29,149 nt of DNA from Temnopleurus reevesii (taxonomy: Eukaryota; Echinodermata; Echinoidea; Temnopleuroida; Temnopleuridae). Positions 21,430-29,149 of the stretch are shown in pieces (position 1 is the stretch's first letter; each line of letters opens with the position of its first letter). Made by a program: the position numbers and the translations under genes. The notes under the pieces are model-generated. The model saw nothing but the letters and a program-made list of their open reading frames with translations. It did no database searches and was not told where the DNA came from. The stretch spans positions 1 to 29,149 of the forward strand of contig BQKZ01000009.1 in assembly GCA_036244855.1 (NCBI GenBank). The letters are read 5' to 3'.

Positions 21430-21680
21430 AGAGGAAGATTATGTGTATGTGTGTGTGTGTTTATAGGTGTGTTGTGTGTGTGTTTGGGTGTGTGTGTGTG
21501 TGTAGGTGAGTGCGTGTGTGTGTATTTAAATGGTTGATGTGTTTGTGTGTGAAAGTTTATGTGTGTGTTTGGGTAGATGTGTGTGTGGATGTGGATGTGT
21601 GTGGGGGTGGGTGTGCGTATATGTTCGTATATGTATACGCATGCGTTCGTATGTGTAGATGTGTAGGTGTGTGCGATTCG
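21430..21680 (+). repeat. TG-rich minisatellite-like tract
   Basis: About 250 bases of GTGTGT with GGTGTG, GGATG and TATATG variants. A second shorter TG/TATG patch follows at about 21885-21960. Open frames on both strands here (Cys/Val-rich or His/Thr-rich) are repeat shadows. Confidence 0.9.
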
Positions 21681-21960
21681 AAATATGTGTAAGAGAGATA
21701 CAGAGAGTGGGGAGAATAGAGAAAACAAAGAAAGATAAGGAAACTGCAAAGACATGAACGGAAGATAGGATTAAATAGAGAAGGAATAAAATTAGAGAAG
21801 AGGGAAGATGATAACATAGAAGGGGTGAAAAGGAAGAATGTGAAGGAATAAAATCGACGTGATTGCTTTTACGTCGGGTGTTGTATGTGTGGGTGTCCCT
21901 ATGTGTGTGGTATGCGTGTATGTATGCACATGTGTCCATATGTGTGTATTTGTTTGACTT

Positions 21961-23730
21961 ACGCTGAAACCTACATTGTAAAAAAAAATATGGTAGCATC
22001 ATCGCCAGAAATTTGATGTGAAAATACAAACGTGTTTAAAACTATGGGCATTTACCAATGAGACTATATGCTTTATACAACTATATACGCACTTGGTTGT
22101 CTTGGCATGCTATTGCATTGATAACTTATCTAAAGAACACGAGTTTCCGGTCTTTTAAAGAAATTTTTGACAACTCTGCTTTACATCAGATCTGCAATAA
22201 TTCTACATGAAAAAAAAAAGAGTGAATTATCCTTCAAAAATTCAATATCATAGTAAAAACAAGACAATGGGCCATCAAGCTAAGACGTGGGCCAAACTCA
22301 ACAACCTACCACACTGTGACTCTAATGAAAGTGCTGTATCCAAACGTGCACCCAAGACCCAGAGAACATTAAGATAAGGTGATATTGGAAGGTGTGATAA
22401 AAGCGATTTACAAGGAGAGGGTAAATTGGGATGGGTCAAAAAGTGTTATGACCCCACTTAACCTGATGATGAAATGTGCTGTATTCTAATAGAATATCTT
22501 CGTACNAAAATATGCATGACTGACATAACAATTCAGAAGTTTAATCACAAGATGTCTTACTCTTCCGTTAAATAATGTGCATTCTGGTGATATGACATTA
22601 TTGTTAAAAAATCGATACTTTGCATTTTTTATTAAATTATGGCATTTCTAATTGTAAATGTCTACATTTGTCAGCCACCCCGGGATGATCAATAAACAGA
22701 AACGTGTATTACTTCATTTTGTTGTATCAAATTCATTATGTAATTTTTTTTTAACATGTATGAATTTTAAGGGATTAACTTATATGGTCCTTAGCCTTTG
22801 TTAATCTCCCACATTTTTATTCTCTATAATTATTTTCTATATGTCCTCCGAATTATTTTATTGATTCAAATTTGAAATATGAAAATCAAGCAAAAATTAA
22901 GATTTTAAAAAGGTAATTGTAGACTAGAATTTACGTGTCTTTCTTTCTTTCTTCTTTGAAAAAATATATATATATATTGCTGCTTCTCCAAATTATAGGT
23001 GTGACTACTTTTTGTGAGGGGTACTTTGTGAGTGAGAGTACAACCAAAAACATTCTTCTCTTGTCAACATTCCAATTTGTGGAACGAGTAAATAGCTACG
23101 GGCGTGCTTTGTTGAATCACAGCCCAGTTAAGATGAAATCTTTACAGGTTAAAGAACATCATCCTAAGTTCAAATAAAAGTGAAGATTGAGATATGATTC
23201 GTATATTTTCCTCCTTTTGCTTAACCCAATGTTGATTATGTTGTATGACTTTATACGGAAAGGTATTGACATCGTGTTCGATAAAATTATATTGAATTGT
23301 CTACATGTCTGTCTGGAGTATCGGGAATATGAAATCTCACATTATGAGAATGCCAAATCATTTCAAAATACGTTTACATATATTAAGTGTGACTCTCTTG
23401 ATACCTATAGCTATACCTATAACTATCAACACCTGAACATTTTATACCAGAGCTGTTCTAGACTCCCCCAAAAGAGTAAAACAGATCAGTGAAATTATTA
23501 CGCTTTACTCGCCGACTAGTTAGATCTATACAGGAGCAATAAACGTCTAAAATTAACCTGATTTCTTTTTTTTTCTTTTTTTACAATGGGTTAGAATTAT
23601 AGCACTGACTGAATCAGCTGAATTAATTTCGGCTCTTGGCACTGTTAATCATGTTAAGCCAAGTCATTCACCACTGCTAGGTCCCTCCCGATACCAAGTT
23701 ATGACATTATCTTGCAGCTAATGAGATCAG
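21961..23730. other. No gene recognised
   Basis: AT-rich. Contains one N at 22506. The plus-strand frames at 22935-23177 and 23187-23492 have no recognisable domain and arise in AT-rich DNA. Confidence 0.45.
22962..22978. repeat. (AT)n microsatellite
   Basis: Short perfect AT run after TTTCTTTCTTTC text. Confidence 0.85.
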
Positions 23731-23892
23731 GGGGGTGTTTCATCAAGATTTGTCGCAGCGACAAGGGGTCATTTTCCGACAGTTTTCATAGCAACTGTCA
23801 GCGATAGTGCGTTTCGTCCAATCACAATCAAGGAATTTGTCAGCGCTGACTAATTGTCTCTGCGACAAATCTTGATGAAACAAATTAACCCC
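23731..23892. mobile_element. MITE with 28-bp terminal inverted repeats
   Basis: GTTTCATCAAGATTTGTCGC… at 23737-23764 is repeated in inverted form at 23854-23881 with one mismatch in 28. Outside these lie GGGGG (left) and CCCC (right), which may be the true ends. Internally there is a hairpin GACAGTT/CAACTGTC (about 23778-23800) and a 12-bp perfect palindrome GTCAGCGCTGAC at 23839-23850. It has no coding capacity. Confidence 0.75.
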
Positions 23893-24073
23893 AGGTATAG
23901 TTTGACCACCCTGCCAACACTCACACTCTGCAGAGCTACCAGTGCACCAGCACCTCATCATGTATGAATTGCACCTCCCCAATCGGCGATCTTAATCTGG
24001 TCAATATGAAATATTGATCATACAAACAGCTGAATATTGGTGTTGGTCTTGATGGTTTCTGATAATTATAACG

Positions 24074-24132
24074 TTTTTTTTTTAAATATATATAGCGCAT
24101 TCCACCTGCTCAAGGAGAGTCTCTAAGTGCGT
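24074..24132 (-). mobile_element. SINE 3'-end remnant (GCGCTATATAaat-type tail)
   Basis: On the minus strand the text is CGCACTTAGAGACTC…GGTGGAATGCGCTATATATATTTAAAAAAAAAA. A GCGCTT(T/A)GAGAC block, a short spacer, GCGCTATATA and then an AT/A tail resembles the conserved 3' domain of Deu-type SINEs of deuterostomes. Only the 3' piece is recognisable and no promoter head was found upstream. Assignment is tentative. Confidence 0.45.
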
Positions 24133-24585
24133 AGAAAGAGGGATAAATATAGATAAGGAAATACTAACATTTTGACCCTATACATGGGTAAATGGGATAA
24201 GTTATCAACAATTATGCAAAAAGGTAATTCACGGTTTAGTAACCCCAAACAGGTTCGTTGGAAAACATTTCTAACATCGAAGGTTCAACTTAATCTAGAG
24301 ACGCTACTAAGCACATTTTGAACAAACAAAAAAAATCACCGATGTCGTTGATACATGACAATTTTAGTCATATCTATAACATTGTGAACGAGATTATCAT
24401 TTTCACCATCATTGTAACATAATATTGTTTATCTACTGATGATATGAAAACATTATCTGACTACAAGAATGTCAGTAATCTAGGTTGAAGACCCAGAGAG
24501 GTTTCATTTATCATGTCAGTCTGTAAAATATCGAATAGCAAGAGTATAGGTATGAGTTGAGGGAGAGGGTGAACTTATAAAAATG

Positions 24586-24665
24586 CACACGCACATACGC
24601 ACACACGCACACACACTGACATACACACACACTCACAAATGCACACGTGCACATGCGCACGCATA
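24586..24665 (+). repeat. CA-rich microsatellite (imperfect)
   Basis: ACACACGCACACACAC-type run with GCAC and TCAC interruptions. Confidence 0.85.
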
Positions 24666-24901
24666 GTACACGTCTTATTCACACCGTTAATATTCCTTTT
24701 TCTGTTGAAGGATCCCAGAACCAAAGCGCCCCCCCCCCTCTCCCACGATGCTAAGGAGGGCGTGGCCCATTTACCCCGATCAAGCCTTTGCCAGTTATGA
24801 AAGAAATCGACAAAACATGAAGGAGTTTTGAGATCCAGATATATCAGGTCCTATCTAGTTTTTCTCATCCTCATCATCATCCTTGTTAAAATCATATATA
24901 A

Positions 24902-25054
24902 CATAATATAAACAATTTCCACAAAATAAAGTAGGTCATGAACAAAAGAGTGGACACAAGAATAACAAGCCGGTTCCGATTTGAATAGCATTACAAAGGA
25001 GCAATGAATTGGCGTTCGAATCATTTTTTTTTCGGAAATAGATTATATCGTGTT
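24902..25054 (+). repeat. Dispersed repeat, copy B
   Basis: This is the second copy of the repeat at 1381-1557, in the same orientation about 23.5 kb away. The best-conserved block is AAGCCGGTTCCGATTTGAAT followed by a CATTACAAAGGAGCAATGAATTGG-like run. Similarity fades at both edges, so these approximate the element boundaries. Confidence 0.75.
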
Positions 25055-26975
25055 ATATATTTTTTCACTTCCGTTGAAGTAAATATGATTATGACTTTGT
25101 TCTCAACCTCTCTTTTGGCTCCGAAATTTCTGCACCGCCCATCTCCCTCCTCTCCCTGCATTCCACTCGGCAGATGCGATCAAACACATGGAGATGGGCT
25201 CATCATGAACGATAGAGGAAGTGTCATGTCTTGATAAAAGAGATCGCATAGCTGTCTTGCTATAATAGGGACCGGTAGTTGTAGTGATGCTATGTGGAGT
25301 CCCATGGGAAACAAACTGTTTTTGAGACATACATTCAATGATGTATGGAAAGGATATCTCATTCCCCTCAACATGGACATATGTATCCCAAGGCTAAAAT
25401 GTTCCGTCCCATGCAAGTGTCTTATGTGTTAACGCCGAAGTCTGATATTTTCCCCTCCATCCCTCTTCCCTCTCACTCTCATCTCCCCTCCCCCTCCCCT
25501 ATCCCTATCTCCAAAACATACCTTCTCTTTCTTTCTATCCCTCTCCTCTATCCTAACACATCCACTCTTTTACCATGATGTGAAACATTTCACTGATCTT
25601 GTCATCCTGTGTAATTGTTTGAATGAGAGGTGAAAATTAATTTAAGACTTCCGATCGTATTCCTCTATAAAATCATAAGAATCCATTATGATTATTTTTG
25701 ACCGCCATTTCGAATGCTTGTATCCATAAATAAAGGTCGTCTTTACTCTTTACTTTCAAATTAATTATTAATGAAGACATCAATTCGGAGCATTTATTTT
25801 TTCTTTTTAGACGAGCATTTTCCATAATTGATTTTTTTTACCAACCGCATATAAATCATTTTGAGAAAATACATATCCTTCCCCCTCTCCTTTTATTATG
25901 CCCGGGAGATAATAACTGCGATGTTGCAGCTGCATAACCCTTCGATTAATTTACGGCAAGACAACAGATGTATCATAACGACTGTTAGTGATCACGTTTG
26001 AGTCTTGCATTATGAATTACCCTTGACATGCCCACCTACATCGCCCTTTCCGGTTCCAAGTAGGAAGAAGTGAGTCCATACAACAATGGGTCTCTCGAAA
26101 TGTTGCTAGAAAGCAGCAATTGATTGCAAGTCAGTTGCAAATAAGTTGAAATTTAAAAGCGCGTCTCAAAGAGTTTCTATAAATTAACATTAATCGATAT
26201 TTAGATCTCTATGGCGCATCTTCATTCGCGTGCTCTCATCGCTTTTGACAAGACTTGCATGAAACGATAGTGTTTTATTTGTGGGTGCTGGTCAACTTCA
26301 GCTTGCAAATGAGCACAACTTTCTATAGCAACAACCCCAAAGTATTGTCGCTTTTTTAAAATCTGCTGATATACCACTTGTTCCAAAACTCATACAAAAG
26401 AATTTAAAACCATGCCCGTGTGAACTAATGGTTCCATATCAATTTTTAATCTTACAGATCAACGATGTTTCAATTAACGAGTAAGTTTGTCGAGTATTTT
26501 TGTCACCGGGCGGTGAGATCAGCAGTTGTGAGCACACAATAATTATTTAGGCGCCACTTGAAAAGCAGTTTATACAACTGGATGCACCTGCCCTGTTTTT
26601 AAAGAACACCGCAATGAAATAAAGAAATACAATGGCCCCAATTAAAGGACATGTCTGCTCATCTAATTGCGATATTTGAATTTCCTAGCATCGGCTACAC
26701 CAATTAAATTGATCAGAAGCTTTCTAAACTTCCAAAGCTATGGAGTGACAAGCTATTGTTCTCAAACAATATCTCACCATTCAACGATGTTGATTGGTAA
26801 TACCGTTCAGCCGTATCTAACAATCTTCAAGAAAGGAACTAAATGCCTTATTGGCTATGTGATCTGAAATTTAAGACGCTGACAACACAAACTTATTTCA
26901 TCATAATGATTATTATATAATGATGGAAATAAGGAAATTAAATTGTTAGGGTTCTGATGAAAACGAATAACTTAC
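25055..26975. other. Presumed intron 1 of the K2P gene / intergenic DNA
   Basis: Downstream of the K2P donor on its strand, so at least the right part is intron. About 25430-25575 is C/T-rich low complexity. AT-rich homeobox-like words (TTAATTATTAATG at about 25759; TAATCGATATT, a Onecut-like core, at about 26193) are present. I found no exon beginning with the Gly-Tyr/Phe-Gly completion of the filter. Confidence 0.45.
26458..26480 (+). other. Possible 23-bp micro-exon or splice-site coincidence
   Basis: A strong acceptor-like AATTTTTAATCTTACAG precedes 23 bases (ATCAACGATG…TTAACGA) that are followed at once by a consensus donor GTAAGT. It is on the opposite strand to the K2P gene. No plus-strand gene is known here, so chance is likely. 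Confidence 0.12.
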
Positions 26976-26976
26976 C
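26971..26976 (-). other. Splice donor of K2P exon 1 (G|GTAAG)
   Basis: On the minus strand the exon ends AATCG and the intron begins GTAAGTTA, a consensus donor. Reading through it replaces the expected Tyr/Phe-Gly of the selectivity filter with Lys-Leu-Phe and reaches a stop 12 codons after the last exon-coded isoleucine, which is the behaviour expected of an intron. Confidence 0.85.
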
Positions 26977-27432
26977 GATTGTGCTGAGGACAGTTAGGGA
27001 GAACAACATAGACCCAAAGAAGGACCATTTCTCTCCACCATCCAGATACTCCATAAACAAAATCGAATTCGATGTATAATTTTTCTGTTTCTCCGACAAA
27101 ATCGTGATCACTTTCGCCGTCCAATTCATGACGTTCTTCGTGCGAGCTTCGTGGAAGAGGTCCTGGAAGACGCCTTCCATTTCGTCCCTGATCTCGCGGC
27201 GGAGTTTCTCCTCGTTGCCGAGCTCGATGTGCCTGAAGACGATGGCGCCTAGGAGAAGGTAGGCGCACAGCATCGCCGTCAGACCGACGTAGGAGAAGAG
27301 GAATTGGATGAAGTTTCGAAAGTAATGGCAGCATTGTTCACCGGCGCTTGGACGATCGACGATGTCGACACGACCTTCTTCAATGTCGATCAGCGTCGGG
27401 CTATTGCTCGACGCCTGAAGACGACTTTCCAT
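26976..27432 (-). CDS. First coding exon of a two-pore-domain K+ channel (K2P/KCNK, TWK-like)
   Basis: This exon encodes the N-terminal 152 residues plus one base of a K2P leak potassium channel, a dimeric plasma-membrane protein that sets resting potential. Residues 1-40 are a cytosolic N-terminus with an acidic stretch and a CC pair at 34-35. TM1 is about 44-66 (…AYLLLGAIVFRHIE, typical of K2P TM1). Residues 67-130 form the extracellular cap, with sequons NWT (103) and NYT (118). W136 to about S150 is the pore-1 helix, followed by the filter start T151-I152-G. The ATG sits in ACCATGG, and an in-frame TGA lies seven codons upstream, so this start is secure. The exon ends ATCG|GTAAGT, splitting the first Gly codon of the TIG(Y/F)G filter. 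Introns in pore 1 are well known in animal K2P genes. The cap has no cysteine, so the inter-subunit disulfide of TWIK/TREK-type channels is not expected. TM2, pore 2, TM3 and TM4 must lie on later exons that I could not find. Assignment to K2P is strong; the subfamily is uncertain. Confidence 0.9.
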
Positions 27433-28810
27433 GGTCGATGGCGATGACGATCACGAGTTTATAATATCCAAAAAGTTTCTTTCGCTACAACATCTTTAAA
27501 CAGTGCTCAGCAAATCCCCTCCATACGAAAAGTCCCTGCATCTTTTTAAGATGTCTATTTGTGATCGCGATGGTTACACGTTCGGTTTTATTGTTATTTA
27601 GATTTGTTTGGCCTATTTACTCTCCTGCAAAATCGAAATGCATCATCAGCTTTTATCGGAGACCCTCGGTAGAATAACTTGATATGAGACGCTTGAACAT
27701 GTGTTACCAGCAGACCTCGACCAGGCCATTACAGAGAAACTATCAATACACGATGCCGCGGTAAAATGAAATAGGAGCTCAGACACGACCGCTGAGGAAA
27801 TTCAAGGATACATTCAGATGCAAGCTTTCATCCATTGTACTATGGAACGAGGCTGCTCGAGAAATTTCCTAATTGCTCTTCTTATAACCTTGATGTTACT
27901 TCTAATAAAAAGAAATATTTCCGTCACAGGTAGATTGCTCTAAAATTTCCCAGGTATTCGCACAAATTCATCAAATATCTCTCGTCTCCTATATAGAAAT
28001 ACAATATTCATGATTGAAATTGGAAATTTTTTGAAGAAAATTCAATGTATAGCATAATTTCCTGACGATAATTTAAAGTTCGTTTTTCAGTCAATTTAAT
28101 ACTACATAAAGACCAACGTTTATGGTATCCGTCGCGCACAAATATAGATGGAAATATTCCTCAAATGAGTTAATCCATTATTCCTTCTTACATCGCGGAA
28201 AACAAACCTAATATGCAGACAATTCCATATCAATAGATCAATTTGAGTTGCTACAATCCAATTATCTCACAATCAAACCAAAGAGACGGTCGCATCATTG
28301 AGAAAAGTGTCCCGGAAAAAAAGTTTTCCCCGCACGCGCAAATTTCACCTTTTTCACCTGGCTCCAGGATGGTATTGTGGTTCGCTTCGTCTCCGACTTG
28401 CATCAAATAGAGTAACACGATGAACATGACTATGCATGAATTTTGACAAGAAAATGCAGCTGCACTTTACTTCCATTACTACTTTGGTACTGGTGTCATT
28501 TCATCCCAGCTCCTCCTCTCATTCCCTTCTTCTCCGTTTTCGTCTCCTACCCCAACTCTCTTGCGCAATCTCGAGAGGGGTGGATGAGGAGATATTCGAT
28601 GGAAGATGGCAGTGGGTATTAGCAAAGGTGTGATAAGACCCGTCCTGTTCGTGTAGAGATCGTTTTACGAGAACGGTCCCATACAACCGAGCTTTTGCTC
28701 CAGCGCGGCGGTGGAGTCAAGTTGAGTTGAACTCACTCATTGGACGTACTGCAATGCTATACCACTGGGATGCCGGATCGGAGGTGGCGCCAGCTAATTG
28801 TAGCGGGCTG
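27433..28810 (-). promoter_or_regulatory. Upstream region of the K2P gene (5' UTR/promoter inferred)
   Basis: This is the stretch just upstream of the secure start codon, so it should carry the 5' UTR and possibly the promoter, unless 5' non-coding exons lie further away. A TATTATAAAC motif (minus strand) lies roughly 30-40 bases before the ATG, but that may be too close to act as a TATA box. About 28560-28800 is richer in GC than most of the window. No motif here is decisive. Confidence 0.35.
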
Positions 28811-28880
28811 GGATGGATGATGATGGTGATGGTAGTGGTGGTGGTGGTGGTGGTGGTGGTATAGTGGTGGTCGTGGTGTA
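28811..28880 (+). repeat. GGT/GAT trinucleotide repeat
   Basis: Begins GATGGATGATGATGGTGATG and becomes nearly pure GGT to 28860, then degenerates. It lies about 1.4 kb upstream of the K2P start codon. Confidence 0.85.
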
Positions 28881-29149
28881 ATTATATGCATGGCGTTTAC
28901 GTCCATGGGGCGCTAGGACAGTTTTAGTATAAGGCTCTCCACATTTTCGGTGTAAAAAGATGAGCGAGGAAGACGGAGAATTGAGAATTTACTTATGAAT
29001 AATTATTCTTTTGAGAAGGGGGGGGGGCGTTAAAATGTAGGTGGCTGATAACAGGGAGTAAAACAGGAATAGAAAAGAAGAGTGTTAGACAAGGGGGTAA
29101 TGAAATTGTGTTCCCAAGTTGGAGTGCATACAATATGGAAGAGAGAATG
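28881..29149. other. No gene recognised
   Basis: Purine-rich, with a run of G at about 29020-29027. Confidence 0.5.

Noticed and set aside
21199..22029. Long Cys/Val-rich (plus) and His/Thr-rich (minus) open frames
   Set aside because: They arise from the TG/CA tract; the non-repeat ends match no family I recognise.
23187..23492. 101-codon plus-strand open frame
   Set aside because: AT-rich, no recognisable motif, no codon-use contrast with flanks, and no similar sequence elsewhere in the window.
23743..23982. Minus-strand Cys-rich open frame
   Set aside because: Runs through the MITE and its palindromes; not a gene.
26972..27334. Second minus-strand open frame, Arg/Pro-rich
   Set aside because: Shadow of the K2P exon in another frame; the K2P frame has clear family motifs and the start codon context.

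Overview
The window looks like non-coding-rich nuclear DNA from a marine invertebrate deuterostome, most likely an echinoderm such as a sea urchin. This is inference. The base composition is AT-rich. Exons are scarce and spliced. There are many CT/GA, TG/CA and GGT microsatellites, and many short, decayed transposable-element remnants (a tRNA-headed SINE, a 5'-truncated LINE, several MITE-like inverted repeats). A 15-base N run and a single N mark it as draft assembly. I see no bacterial-type operon, CRISPR array or rRNA, and no whole gene.

The best-supported gene is on the minus strand near the right end: the first coding exon (26976-27432) of a two-pore-domain potassium channel (K2P/KCNK, TWK-like). 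It has a strong Kozak ATG with an in-frame upstream stop, TM1, the extracellular cap and the first pore helix. It ends at a GTAAGT donor inside the first glycine codon of the selectivity filter. The remaining exons should lie at lower coordinates or beyond the window; I could not find them. The DNA to its right (27433 to about 28810) would hold the 5' UTR and promoter.

Other protein-related sequence is fragmentary. A plus-strand open stretch at 7703-7999 resembles part of a class V aminotransferase (alanine-glyoxylate/serine-pyruvate type, AGXT-like). A minus-strand LINE remnant at 6344-7084 carries the C-terminal tail of a reverse transcriptase, with a one-base frameshift in an A run.

Layout: 1-2500 holds a 113-bp hairpin element and one copy of a dispersed repeat, then a TG tract. 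4044-4552 is a 500-bp pyrimidine tract. 5144-5380 is a SINE. 6344-7084 is the LINE and 7703-7999 the AGXT-like fragment. 10021-10750 is a three-unit tandem repeat of about 245 bp in which a 55-56 codon frame stays open in every unit. 12356-12477 is a MITE, followed by an isolated GC-rich, hairpin-rich island (12490-12760). 13700-14110 is GGT and CT repeats. 14567-14859 and 17312-17496 are MITE-like elements. 14995-15672 is a direct duplication around an ATTT-rich tract. 16570-16800 is a low-quality G run, gap and GA tract. 21430-21960 is TG-rich. 23731-23892 is a MITE. 24074-24132 resembles a SINE 3' end. 24902-25054 is the second copy of the dispersed repeat. 26976-27432 is the K2P exon, and 28811-28880 is a GGT repeat.

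No multi-gene system is visible. The most unusual items are the triplicated open frame at 10.0-10.75 kb, the GC-rich structured island at 12.5-12.76 kb and the near-perfect 47-bp hairpin at 143-255.
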